The notes under the pieces are model-generated. The model ran no database searches. It saw only the letters and a program-made list of their open reading frames with translations, and had not been told where the DNA came from. A stretch of DNA of 64,000 bases, taken from contig NZ_PGFJ01000001.1 in the NCBI RefSeq assembly GCF_002797815.1, positions 2,232,001 through 2,296,000 on the forward strand, in the 5' to 3' direction. How positions within the stretch are numbered: position 1 is the first letter of the stretch; every line of letters begins with the position of its first letter. Shown here piece after piece: positions 43,116 to 51,979 of the stretch. Position numbers and translations under genes: made by a program. This DNA comes from Mucilaginibacter auburnensis. GTDB taxonomy: Bacteria; Bacteroidota; Bacteroidia; Sphingobacteriales; Sphingobacteriaceae.

Positions 43116-44486
43116 TTAAAATTTGAAAGTTGCTGTAGTTCCAACCATCAGAATGTCTTTACCCGGCCCGGCTTGCTTTAAAAATTCGCCTGCGCTAAAC
43201 CATGTAATTTCCTGCCTTAGGTAAAAGTGCTTGTTAGGTGTAAATTCGAATTCTGCACCTAATTGCCTGCCTATCTGGTCTGACGTGCCCGCCTTACCTG
43301 GGTAGATCATTCGTCCATTGACCGCATAAATCCCATCATTACGGCTCATCCGGAAAAACAGATCATAATCAATATTAAAAGCCACTGCTTTTGTAAGCTC
43401 AATTTGTGCATAAGGATGTATATCTGTAAGATTTGATGGCCCTATTAATGCCGCTAAACCAAAATATCCACCTCGCGGAAAGAGCGGGTTAAAGGTATTC
43501 AATCGCCCATCATTACTTGTCCTGTCCCCACTAATAACCTCAGTTTTAATGCCGAACTGCGGCTTATGCTTTAATTGACTAAATGTATAAGCAACATTGG
43601 CCGAAGCCGTCCATGCTGAGATGGTATTACCTGCAAAATTGCCAAATTGATATATTGTTTCTACATCATAAAGCCATTCAGGGTTTGACCCCCATGCACG
43701 TGCACCAACTGAATGGCGGGTTTCCAAACCTGTACTAGCATCAAAAACCGTTGTTTTTTTACGAAGACCAAGATAGTAAATATCAGTATTTTGTAGCAAT
43801 GGAACTTTGTTAAATACCGCATACCCACCCCAGAATTGCGTGTTTTTGTTGAAGCCATCATCAAATATGTTTGGCTTGGCTGGTACATAATAGGAGTTAA
43901 ATACATCAAACCTCGCGTTTGGGGCAACGTAAATCAAGCGTAATGCATCAAATGCCTGGCGGTTATTGGGAGCCTCACGCACAGATACCAAACGTTGCGA
44001 TCCGTATGAAAATTCCTGTCGGCCAAACCTTAAGGTTAGGCTTTTCTTATGTCCGGTTAAGAGGGCATAGTCTGCAAAAGCTTGGTGCAGATCTATTATG
44101 TTCTGGTCAACCGGTGAGGGTGTATCCAACTGCCCATTAGCCAAACTGCTTTGCAATTGCAAAAATGTACGAAAATGACTGCCTAAGTGAAGGTCAGCAT
44201 GAGCAAGATAGCGCGTTAGCACAAATCCATCCCGGTCGTTAGGAGCTTCACCCCAATCTTCATTTTTATAATGGAAATATTGATAGCGTATCTCTCCTCC
44301 AAAGCTTACGTAGCTTAACTTATCAACTGTTAGCGGAGCAAATTTTAAGCTCTTGTACCAATTAGATGAAGTATCGTTGGCGAGTGAGGTATAATTCTCA
44401 TCGTACCGCAATGACTTAAATGGTATACCCTGTGCAAGACAGGATATACCTGCAGCTGTTAAAAGTACAGTAAAAAAAAATTTCAT
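43116..44486 (-). CDS. Alginate-export-type outer-membrane porin
   Basis: The 456-residue product has a signal peptide (about 1-18) and a barrel of alternating strands. LRFGRQEFSYGSQRLVSVREAPNNRQAFDALRL split over about 150-185 is characteristic of the Alginate_exp (AlgE-like) family, followed by ARFDVFNSYY. It ends in the aromatic strand GTTATFKF. The family makes anion- or polymer-selective pores. No alginate polymerase is present, so it probably takes up or releases another acidic or organic compound. It forms an operon with the DUF1275 gene. Confidence 0.85.
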   Translation of the reverse strand: MKFFFTVLLTAAGISCLAQGIPFKSLRYDENYTSLANDTSSNWYKSLKFAPLTVDKLSYVSFGGEIRYQYFHYKNEDWGEAPNDRDGFVLTRYLAHADLHLGSHFRTFLQLQSSLANGQLDTPSPVDQNIIDLHQAFADYALLTGHKKSLTLRFGRQEFSYGSQRLVSVREAPNNRQAFDALRLIYVAPNARFDVFNSYYVPAKPNIFDDGFNKNTQFWGGYAVFNKVPLLQNTDIYYLGLRKKTTVFDASTGLETRHSVGARAWGSNPEWLYDVETIYQFGNFAGNTISAWTASANVAYTFSQLKHKPQFGIKTEVISGDRTSNDGRLNTFNPLFPRGGYFGLAALIGPSNLTDIHPYAQIELTKAVAFNIDYDLFFRMSRNDGIYAVNGRMIYPGKAGTSDQIGRQLGAEFEFTPNKHFYLRQEITWFSAGEFLKQAGPGKDILMVGTTATFKF

Positions 44487-44621
44487 AGGTGTTGAGTTGT
44501 AGGGCTATTATTTATAGCCAATACAATCCAATTAGATGCCCGTTATGTAATTATTTAAAAGTCAGCAAGTTGTAATTATTTACTGTCAGAGCTACTGCTT
44601 AATATCGCTTTATGTTGGTTA

Positions 44622-44670
44622 TTCAACGATATAGCGTTATCAATATCAGGTTTAAAACAGTACGATATTT
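44622..44670. promoter_or_regulatory. Candidate activator sites upstream of the porin operon
   Basis: TTCAACGATATAGCGTTAT (44622-44640) contains AACG-N6-CGTT, and TACGATATT follows at 44661. They lie about 135-185 bp upstream of the porin start (minus strand), a usual enhancer distance. Shared words with 38021 and 45558 suggest one regulator. The rest of 44487-44805 is AT-rich with no gene; no perfect -24/-12 element was found for the porin. Confidence 0.4.
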
Positions 44671-44805
44671 CGCAAAATGCGTTTACAACATAGCGAAATA
44701 GCGTTTTACACTGAGGTGTTGTTTTTATTTAATTTGTTGATTTTTAACAACTTAAATACAAGGTGCGGTATTTGAATACTTTATAAGATATATAAAGTAA
44801 CAATA

Positions 44806-45096
44806 ATGAAACGGCCAATCAAACAACTAAACAGCACGCTTACAGGGCGTATAATCAGCTTACATCAAAGCGGTTATGTTAACGATTTTTCTATAATTTC
44901 AAGTACCTATGTGCAATGCCTGCAAACCGGCGAGACCTTTTTGTAGAGCAGTTTACGCATTTGCCTTGTTGATACAGATTTTGATAACCTAACCCACAGT
45001 TATCGATATATACATATAATAGATACGCACCTCGGCCATTGCGGGCTACTTGTGGCCGATTTTATTGTGCTGCCAGTGAGTAATGTAAATAACTAA
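44806..45096 (+). pseudogene. 96-codon ORF interrupted by an in-frame TAG (unknown function)
   Basis: The frame from ATG 44806 runs 46 codons (TGRIISLHQSGYVNDFS) to TAG at 44944-44946 and then continues without a shift to TAA 45094-45096 (YRYIHIIDTHLGHCGLLVADF). The part after the stop looks like ordinary coding sequence, so a single nonsense change is the simplest reading. Small proteins of this layout seem familiar from related bacteria, but no named family is assigned. Confidence 0.4.
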
Positions 45097-45102
45097 ATAT
45101 TT

Positions 45103-45465
45103 ATGAAGAATAAATCAGCCTTTACTAAGAGTGAATCTGCACGTTTGAGGAATGCACTGGAACAACAGCTCAACAGCCTCATTTTCGATTCTGAATATGG
45201 ATATTATATTGAAGCCTATACCAAATTTGGTTGGCGTGTTTTAGCACAACGAACATTGAATTTGCCATCGCCATCAGTGAAAAATGCTTATCAGATTTGG
45301 CTGTCTATGTGCGTTTCAGACAGGTATTTGGTATTGATTAAATTTCGAGAGCTAACGGATCGCTTTCCGCCTATGTCAACAAATATACGCGTGTTACTCT
45401 TCTGTAGAGTGTTTATGACTGAACTGGCACCAATATTAATCAGAACGAGTGCTTATTCGGATTGA
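45103..45465 (+). CDS. Hypothetical protein (120 aa)
   Basis: Not recognised. It begins 6 nt after the broken 44806-45096 frame. The product is soluble and basic at the N-terminus (FTKSESARLRNALEQQL) with an aromatic middle (YGYYIEAYTKFGWRVLAQRTL). No motif is visible. The interval 45466-45666 contains the regulatory sites described below and no gene. Confidence 0.5.
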   Translation: MKNKSAFTKSESARLRNALEQQLNSLIFDSEYGYYIEAYTKFGWRVLAQRTLNLPSPSVKNAYQIWLSMCVSDRYLVLIKFRELTDRFPPMSTNIRVLLFCRVFMTELAPILIRTSAYSD

Positions 45466-45536
45466 GGATCAACTAACACTATCACCTCACTTGGCGTGAC
45501 TGTACCTTCAATGATCTTATAAAGTATAACCTTATG

Positions 45537-45562
45537 TCGTTATTATTTTCTTTCGATAACGA
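45537..45562. promoter_or_regulatory. Candidate upstream activator site (inverted repeat)
   Basis: TCGTTAT (45537-45543) and ATAACGA (45556-45562) are a perfect inverted repeat with a 12-nt spacer, followed by TAT to give AACGATATA at 45558-45566. It lies about 65-90 bp upstream of the -24 element at 45625, a fitting place for a sigma54 enhancer site. Confidence 0.5.
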
Positions 45563-45624
45563 TATAAAGTAAATAAAAAGGCGGTCGTAATCCTAATGTA
45601 TTCATTTTCAATTCATTACTATCG

Positions 45625-45639
45625 TGGCAAAGTCCTTGT
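45625..45639 (+). promoter_or_regulatory. Sigma54-like -24/-12 promoter of the SDR-hydrolase operon
   Basis: TGGCAAAGTCCTTGT matches the sigma54 consensus TGGCAC-N5-TTGC at 13 of the 15 spaced positions; C to A after TGGCA and the final GC to GT are the differences. Transcription would start near 45651, 16 nt before the SDR ATG. A sigma54 activator is encoded 3 kb upstream. Confidence 0.55.
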
Positions 45640-45666
45640 CACTTAATCTGTATCAAAACCCATAAC

Positions 45667-46422
45667 ATGAACAGATTAAAAAATCAAACCACCTTAATAA
45701 CAGGCGGCAACAGCGGAATAGGCTATGCAACTGCGCAATTATTTAAAGCAGAGGGAGCTAATGTAATTATTACAGGCCGAAATGAATCCGCATTAAATAA
45801 AGCGGCAAACGAGCTAAGTGTTAAAGGTTACGTGGCAGATCAGGCTGACATGTGCGCAATTGACAGCCTGGTGGCGACAGTAAAAGCCAGCTTTGGCAAG
45901 CTTGACGCAATCTTTTTAAACGCAGGGATAGCAACGTTTGCACCATTTGAGCAGGCCGACGAATTACATTATAACACTATAATGGATACCAATGTAAAAG
46001 GCGTTTTTTTTACCATTCAAAAACTATTGCCGTTGTTAAATAGCGGTGGTGCTATCATTTTTAATACTTCAATTAATGCCAGTATTGGTATGCCTGGTTC
46101 GGGTGTTTATGCAGCAAGTAAGGCCGCGTTGGTTGCTTTAAGTAGGGTGTTAGCTACCGAGTTGGCAGGCAGAAATATAAGGGTTAATTGCATCTCGCCT
46201 GGTCCGGTTGAAACGCCGGTATATCAAAAGCTCGGAATGACCAAACAAGAAACCGAAGCGTTTGGTAAGGTGCTAAGCGAAAAAATACTCCTAAAGCGCT
46301 TTGCACAGGCAGAAGAAATAGCACAACTGGCTGTTTTCCTGGCATCAAGTGAATCATCATTTATTACAGGTACGGAAATAATTATAGATGGTGGTATAAA
46401 AGTAAACCCGGTTATGCATTAA
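45667..46422 (+). CDS. Short-chain dehydrogenase/reductase
   Basis: NAD(P)H-dependent oxidoreductase with the classical SDR layout: TGGNSGIG cofactor loop near 13, NAG near 85 (FLNAGIA), active-site Ser near 137 (NTSINAS), YAASK (Tyr near 150, Lys near 154) and the SPGPVETP loop. The length (251) is standard. First gene after the sigma54-like promoter, 10 nt before the alpha/beta hydrolase gene. The substrate is unknown. Confidence 0.93.
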   Translation: MNRLKNQTTLITGGNSGIGYATAQLFKAEGANVIITGRNESALNKAANELSVKGYVADQADMCAIDSLVATVKASFGKLDAIFLNAGIATFAPFEQADELHYNTIMDTNVKGVFFTIQKLLPLLNSGGAIIFNTSINASIGMPGSGVYAASKAALVALSRVLATELAGRNIRVNCISPGPVETPVYQKLGMTKQETEAFGKVLSEKILLKRFAQAEEIAQLAVFLASSESSFITGTEIIIDGGIKVNPVMH

Positions 46423-46432
46423 ACCCGATGTT

Positions 46433-47230
46433 ATGAAAACCACCACAACAAAAACCATTGTATTTATTACCGGCGCATTTGTTAGCAGCGACTGCTGGAA
46501 CGAATGGAAGGCATACTTTGAAGAAAAAGGTTACGCCACTATATCCCCGGCCTGGCCGTATAAAGACGCGCCTGCCTGCACCTTGCGGGAGCGCCACCCT
46601 GATGCTGATATTGCCAGCCAAAGGTTGGCAAACCTTACGGCTTATTTTACCTCCATAGTTAAACAACTACCCGAAAAGCCAATTTTAATTGGCCACTCTA
46701 TGGGGGGATTAATTACACAGCTTTTACTACAGAAAGACCTGGCCATAGCCGGCGTAGCCATTCACTCTTTACAGCCGAAAGGCATATTTACCTTCAAGTT
46801 TTCATTTTATAAAGCCGGGTGGCCCGCATTAGGCTTTTTTACCAATGCTAACAAATCCTACCTCATGTCTTTCGCGGAATGGCAATATGCTTTTACTAAC
46901 GGTATGCCGTATGAGGATCAAAAAGAAGCGTACTACAAGTTGCTGGTGCCGGAGTCGAAATTAGTGGTGCGCGATGCCACAACGGACGCTGCTAAGATAG
47001 ACTTCAACCGGCCACATGCCCCTTTGCTCTTTTTGGCAGGGAGCACAGATAGGTTTATACCAGCCTCGCTCAACTACAGCAACTATAAAAAATATAACCA
47101 TACCGCGTCTGTAATCGATTTTAAAGAGTTTGCTAACCGCAATCATTTTGTGCTTGGCCAACCCGGCTGGCAGGAACTCGCCGGGTACATTTTAAACTGG
47201 CTCAACCAAAGATCAATCGCAAAAAGTTAA
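46433..47230 (+). CDS. Alpha/beta hydrolase
   Basis: The 265-residue product has the nucleophile elbow GHSMGG (Ser near residue 86), an acid in LAGSTDRF near 200 and a catalytic His in NRNHFVLGQPGW near 240. An N-terminal segment (VFITGAFVSSDCWNEWKAYF) replaces the usual HG oxyanion motif by TGA. No signal peptide is seen, so it is cytoplasmic. It lies in the operon between the SDR and the amidohydrolase. Confidence 0.88.
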   Translation: MKTTTTKTIVFITGAFVSSDCWNEWKAYFEEKGYATISPAWPYKDAPACTLRERHPDADIASQRLANLTAYFTSIVKQLPEKPILIGHSMGGLITQLLLQKDLAIAGVAIHSLQPKGIFTFKFSFYKAGWPALGFFTNANKSYLMSFAEWQYAFTNGMPYEDQKEAYYKLLVPESKLVVRDATTDAAKIDFNRPHAPLLFLAGSTDRFIPASLNYSNYKKYNHTASVIDFKEFANRNHFVLGQPGWQELAGYILNWLNQRSIAKS

Positions 47231-47234
47231 ACCT

Positions 47235-49013
47235 ATGAAAAAACTACTCACAATCACCTTCGGCCTGTTATGGTTGGTTGCAGCCGCTATAAGCGCGGTT
47301 GCCCAACCCAAGGCCGATATGATAATTTACAACGGTAAAATAGCGACCATGGAAAAAGCAGGCGAGTTTAAGCAGGCTATTGCCGTAAAAAATGGGTTGA
47401 TATTAGCCACAGGCAGCTCTTCATTTATACTACAGCAATATAAGGGCACAGCGACTAAAATTATAGATGCGGGTGGCAAAACCGTAATTCCTGGCTTGAA
47501 CGACAGCCATATGCACGCCATACGCGAAGGTCTTAATTACAACATGGAGTTGCGCTGGGATGGTGTAAAAACCCTTAAGCGTGCCATGGAGATGTTGAAG
47601 GAGCAGGCGGCACGTACACCTCCAGGCGCATGGGTAAAAGTTGTTGGCGGCTGGAATGAGTTTCAATTTGACGAAAAGCGTCAACCCACCATTGATGAGA
47701 TCAATGCCGCCGTTCCAGATAAGCCGGTATTTATAACTTACCTGTACGGAAAAGCTTTTGTAAACAAAAAAGGTATTGAGGTACTAGGTTACGATAAAAA
47801 AACCAATTACCCGGGGAGTTTGGTTGAATTGGATAAAGAGGGTGTTCCAACCGGCCTTTTGTATGCCAAGCAAACGCCTATGGCTATTTACAAAACTCTA
47901 GCACTAACCGGTACGCTAACGCCGGAGGAACGCATTAATAGTTCTGAACATTTTTACCGCGAGATAAACAGCTTCGGCATAACAAGTGTGATTGATGCGG
48001 CCGGCGGGTCACAAAATTACGATGCAGATTACCAGGCATCGTTAGCATTGGCCAAGGCGGGTAAATTAACCGTCCGCACTGCTTATTATCTCTTCGCGCA
48101 GCAAAAAGGTAAGGAGTTAGCAGATTACGAAAAATGGGTAGGCCAAACGTATCCTAACAAGAACGACCATTTACTGATGCCCAATGGGTATGCTATGGAA
48201 GGTGCAGGCGAAAACCTGATCGCGTCGGGAGCTGATTTTGAAAATTTTTTGGAACCACGCATTGAACTTGGACCTGAGATGGAAGGCGACCTTGAGCCTG
48301 TTATTCGTCTTTTGGTAAAAAAACGCTGGCCATTTCGTTTGCATGCCACTTATGGAGAATCAATAGATCGTATGCTGAATATTTTTGAAAAAGTAAATAA
48401 AGACACACCTTTTAACGGCTTACGCTGGTTTTTTGATCATGCAGAAACCATTACAGATGCAGAGCTTTTGCGTGTAAAGGCGTTGGGCGGTGGTGTGGCT
48501 GTCCAATTCAGAATGTATTATCAGGGAGAACTGTACAAGAAAATGTATGGGCAGCCACAAACGCAATTACCACCAATTAAGAAGATGCTGGCCATGGGCA
48601 TACCTGTTGGTATGGGCACTGATGCACCACGCATATCAACTTTCAACCCGTGGATGGCGCTACACTGGCTATTGACCGGTGAAACCATAGGTGGTATGCA
48701 GTTTTGGCCTAAGGAACAGGTGTTGGATAAATATACCGCGCTCAAATTATATACAACGGGCAGCGCATGGTTTTCAGGTGAACAGAATAAAAAAGGCAAA
48801 TTGGTTAAAGGTATGTACGCTGATATGGCTATAATCAGCGATGATTACTTTACGCAAACACCCGAAAAGGTTAAACAGATTAATGCCCTAATGACTATTG
48901 TGAATGGGAGGATTGTTTTTGCACGCGGCAAATACGCATCAGAATGCCCTCCCATAGCTGATGTGACTCCCTCATGGTCGCCAGTGAAATTTTATGGCGG
49001 ATACCAGCAATAA
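47235..49013 (+). CDS. Secreted amidohydrolase (YtcJ-like, amidohydrolase family 3)
   Basis: The 592-residue metal-dependent hydrolase has a signal peptide (about 1-24). Its beta-sandwich start (ADMIIYNGKIATME) is followed by the metal-binding LNDSHMH near 92 and GGWNEFQF near 140, then a His in FRLHATYGES, DHAETI, and GTDAPR near 460. The C-terminal sandwich closes with GMYADMAIIS. It acts in the periplasm. The substrate is unknown; amides, carbamates or cyclic ureides are typical for the family. Confidence 0.9.
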   Translation: MKKLLTITFGLLWLVAAAISAVAQPKADMIIYNGKIATMEKAGEFKQAIAVKNGLILATGSSSFILQQYKGTATKIIDAGGKTVIPGLNDSHMHAIREGLNYNMELRWDGVKTLKRAMEMLKEQAARTPPGAWVKVVGGWNEFQFDEKRQPTIDEINAAVPDKPVFITYLYGKAFVNKKGIEVLGYDKKTNYPGSLVELDKEGVPTGLLYAKQTPMAIYKTLALTGTLTPEERINSSEHFYREINSFGITSVIDAAGGSQNYDADYQASLALAKAGKLTVRTAYYLFAQQKGKELADYEKWVGQTYPNKNDHLLMPNGYAMEGAGENLIASGADFENFLEPRIELGPEMEGDLEPVIRLLVKKRWPFRLHATYGESIDRMLNIFEKVNKDTPFNGLRWFFDHAETITDAELLRVKALGGGVAVQFRMYYQGELYKKMYGQPQTQLPPIKKMLAMGIPVGMGTDAPRISTFNPWMALHWLLTGETIGGMQFWPKEQVLDKYTALKLYTTGSAWFSGEQNKKGKLVKGMYADMAIISDDYFTQTPEKVKQINALMTIVNGRIVFARGKYASECPPIADVTPSWSPVKFYGGYQQ

Positions 49014-49035
49014 ACTATTCCTAAACACAAAGCAT

Positions 49036-50040
49036 ATGAAGACTCTTTTTTTTAAATTAAACATGGTTTGCCTGGTAATTGCGTGGTTTTGTAATATAGC
49101 TTTTGCTCAACTACCGCCTACTGTACCTATTTGGGATGCCAATACGGTAAAGCTAACGCTAAAAAAGATCGGCACAGATATCTACGCAATCATCCCAGCC
49201 ACTGCCGAATCGGAAACTACCAAAGGTATTCCGCAAGCGACTACCGGCGGCTTTATTGTTGGCGAAAAAGGTGTGCTGTTGATTGAGGTGATGCTAACCA
49301 AAAGGCTATACGACCAGCAAATCAAACTCATCCGATCAGTAACTAACAAGCCCATTATTTATGCCGTTAACACCAGCGATCATGGCGATCACTGTTTCGG
49401 AAACTACCTGCTGCCAACTTCTGCAACAATTATTCAGAACGAGTTCGCTAAAGATAACCTGGCTAAAAATTATGATGGTATTAAACAGTTTATGGTAGGC
49501 TTGTTTGGTGCCGGGCGTGGTATAGAAACCACAGTTTACCGCGCTGCCGACATTGTTATCCCTAAAAACAGCAACCTTAAAGTAGATATGGGAGGCGGAA
49601 AAGTAGTGGAGTTGTTAAACGTAGGTACGGCGCAATCTCCGGCAGATCTGTTTGTGTGGATGCCCAATCAAAAAGTTTTCTGGGCAGGCAATCCATTTAT
49701 TGCAGAAAGCCCTGCCATTCCCTGGTTGTTTGACGGTTTCTTTTTAGAACCGGCGGCCAATCTAAAAAAGGTTTATGATTTTTTACCCAATGATGCTGTA
49801 ATTATTCCCGGCCACGGTCGCGTTACAAATAAAGCCGGCATTAAATATACTATAGACTACGTAGACGAACTGAAAAAGGAAGTAGAAGATGCTGTTAGTA
49901 AAGGCCTCACTCTCGAACAAACTAAAGCTGCGGTCACTATGAAGCCTTTCGATAAAGGCTATGTATTGTTTAACTGGCTGCACTACAATTTCAATTTACC
50001 TAACGCTTATAAAGATATCAGCAACAATAAAAAGAATTAA
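49036..50040 (+). CDS. Secreted metallo-beta-lactamase-fold protein with altered metal motif
   Basis: The start at ATG 49036 gives a signal peptide (MKTLFFKLNMVCLVIAW, cleavage after FAQ); a longer frame from 48994 would overlap the amidohydrolase. The MBL fold is shown by GGFIVGEKGVLLIEVM, the site SDHGDH near 120, WAGNPFI near 215 and IPGHGRV near 260. The usual HxHxDH reads SxHxDH here, so the first metal-binding His is replaced by Ser. Activity may be altered or rely on one metal. Fourth gene of the operon. Confidence 0.85.
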   Translation: MKTLFFKLNMVCLVIAWFCNIAFAQLPPTVPIWDANTVKLTLKKIGTDIYAIIPATAESETTKGIPQATTGGFIVGEKGVLLIEVMLTKRLYDQQIKLIRSVTNKPIIYAVNTSDHGDHCFGNYLLPTSATIIQNEFAKDNLAKNYDGIKQFMVGLFGAGRGIETTVYRAADIVIPKNSNLKVDMGGGKVVELLNVGTAQSPADLFVWMPNQKVFWAGNPFIAESPAIPWLFDGFFLEPAANLKKVYDFLPNDAVIIPGHGRVTNKAGIKYTIDYVDELKKEVEDAVSKGLTLEQTKAAVTMKPFDKGYVLFNWLHYNFNLPNAYKDISNNKKN

Positions 50041-50066
50041 TGTATTTACACCAAACCAATAGTAAG

Positions 50067-50996
50067 ATGAAAACAATACACAACATTAAACACCTGCTGG
50101 CAGCGTTGCTGTTTGCAGTTATTACATTAAACGCAGTAGCGGCCGAGGTTCCGGCCAACCCACCTGCTAATTTTAAACACCAATACGCAACCGTAAATGG
50201 CGTTAAACTTCATTATGTGATTGGCGGCAAGGGCGACCCTTTGCTGCTGGTGCACGGCTTTGGCCAAAACTGGTTTATGTGGAATCGTCTGTTACCCGAA
50301 TTATCTAAACACTTCACCGTAATAGCGCCGGATCTGCGTGGCGTAGGCGAATCGGGTAAAACGCAGGCGGGTTATGATAAAAAGAACATGGCGGTTGATA
50401 TGCATGAGTTAATGAGGAAGCTGGGCTACAACCGCATTAACCTGGCCGGACATGATATTGGGCTGATGGTGGCTTATGCATATGCAGCCCAGTTTCCTGG
50501 TGAAGTTAAAAAGCTGGCACTAATGGATGCCCTGTTGCCAGGCATTGAGCCGGTTTGGAGTCAGGTGAAAGCACAGGCGTGGTGGTTTGGTTTTTTTGCA
50601 CAACCACATGCAGGCGAACTCGTATCAGGTAAGGTTGGCATCTTCTTTACAGACTTTTGGCCGGTTGTTGGTTTTAAAAAAGACGCATTTACTGCTGCGG
50701 AGCGTAAAGAATTTATCCGTGCTTATTCGGTGCCGGGCGCTACTACAGGAGCTTTTCACTGGTTTGGGTATTTCGAGCAGGATGCGAAAGACAATGTGGA
50801 ATTTGCTAAGAAAAAACTACCGATGCCAGTTTTAGCTATGGGCTCTGACCATTTCGCCGGAGCATTTTTGGCTGAACACAGTAAGCTGGTAGCTAATAAT
50901 GTGCAAGAATCGGTTATAAAAGATTCTGGCCACTGGGTGGTGCAGGAAAACACCGCACAGGTGCAAAAAGAGCTTTTGGCATTTTTTCTCAAATAA
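50067..50996 (+). CDS. Alpha/beta hydrolase of epoxide hydrolase/dehalogenase type
   Basis: The start at ATG 50067 gives a signal peptide (MKTIHNIKHLLAALLFAV); a start at 50040 is also possible and overlaps the previous stop. The oxyanion motif VHGFGQNW lies near 70. The nucleophile elbow is GHDIG, with Asp instead of Ser as in epoxide hydrolases and haloalkane dehalogenases. The catalytic His is in DSGHWVVQE near the end. It would open an epoxide or remove a halogen in the periplasm. Last gene of the operon. Confidence 0.87.
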   Translation: MKTIHNIKHLLAALLFAVITLNAVAAEVPANPPANFKHQYATVNGVKLHYVIGGKGDPLLLVHGFGQNWFMWNRLLPELSKHFTVIAPDLRGVGESGKTQAGYDKKNMAVDMHELMRKLGYNRINLAGHDIGLMVAYAYAAQFPGEVKKLALMDALLPGIEPVWSQVKAQAWWFGFFAQPHAGELVSGKVGIFFTDFWPVVGFKKDAFTAAERKEFIRAYSVPGATTGAFHWFGYFEQDAKDNVEFAKKKLPMPVLAMGSDHFAGAFLAEHSKLVANNVQESVIKDSGHWVVQENTAQVQKELLAFFLK

Positions 50997-51137
50997 AGTG
51001 TCACAAAGGCAATCATCGGTGATTTTATTGCGATGCTTGCTATTAAATGTCAACCGTGTTACATGTTTTTAGAGACGGGTTCAGGGTTAAAATTTAATCT
51101 TTAGCTTAGTTTAACATTTATCATAAGTAATTATATT

Positions 51138-51932
51138 ATGGATCTTCAATTAAAAAATAAGAAAGCACTGGTTACCGGCTCTACAGCCGGTATTGGCTAC
51201 TCAATAGCGCTGCAATTAGCAAAAGAAGGCGCAGAAGTATTTGTAAACGGTCGTACCGATCAAAGGGTGGATAAAGCTGTGGCGCAGATCAAGACCGAGA
51301 GTGGCAACGACAAAGTATCCGGAGTTGTTGCTGATTTCACCAGCCAGGAATCAATAAATAAATTGATAAGCGAATTGCCTCAGATTGATATACTGGTGAA
51401 TAACGTGGCCATTTTTGAGCCGAAAGCTTTTGCAGATATTACTGATGCCGATTGGCTCCGCTTTTATGAGATCAATGTACTCAGTGGGATTAGGATGGCA
51501 CGTGCATATTTTGGCAAAATGTTGGAGAATGGTTGGGGGCGCATCATTTTTATATCGAGCGAATCGGCCATACAGATACCTGAAGAGATGATACATTATG
51601 GCATGACCAAAACAGCGCAACTGGCGGTTGCCCGCGGACTGGCCGAATTGACCAGAGGAACGCAAGTTACCGTAAATTCGGTGTTGCCCGGACCTACATT
51701 ATCTGAAGGTGTTGGTGGTTTTATTGAAAATTTAGCGAAAGATCAAAGTAAAACAACCGATGAGGTAGAGGCAGACTTTTTTAAAACTGTTAGACCAACT
51801 TCTATAATTCAACGCTTTTTGAGTACTGATGAAGTGGCAAATATAGTAACCTATCTGGCAAGCCCTTTGGCGTCAGGAACCAATGGTGCCGCTGTAAGGG
51901 TAGAAGGAGGTTTGCTTAAAGGGATGGTTTAA
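51138..51932 (+). CDS. Short-chain dehydrogenase/reductase
   Basis: The 264-residue SDR has TGSTAGIG near 13, NNVA near 88, catalytic Ser in FISSESA near 140, Tyr in HYGMTKTAQ near 153 with Lys at +4, and VLPGPTLSEGV. The NNVA and long C-terminal insert (KDQSKTTDEVEADFF) distinguish it from the SDR at 45667. It is 141 nt after the hydrolase operon and may have its own promoter. Confidence 0.92.
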   Translation: MDLQLKNKKALVTGSTAGIGYSIALQLAKEGAEVFVNGRTDQRVDKAVAQIKTESGNDKVSGVVADFTSQESINKLISELPQIDILVNNVAIFEPKAFADITDADWLRFYEINVLSGIRMARAYFGKMLENGWGRIIFISSESAIQIPEEMIHYGMTKTAQLAVARGLAELTRGTQVTVNSVLPGPTLSEGVGGFIENLAKDQSKTTDEVEADFFKTVRPTSIIQRFLSTDEVANIVTYLASPLASGTNGAAVRVEGGLLKGMV

Positions 51933-51979
51933 GCGCTAAACTTTCTATCTTAGCTCTGTGTTTTATGTTTTGGATGATC

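Noticed and set aside
44487..44560. Sigma54 -24/-12 element directly upstream of the porin gene
   Set aside because: The best candidate on the minus strand (TTGGATTGTATTGGC) has spacing short by one base, which sigma54 does not normally tolerate.
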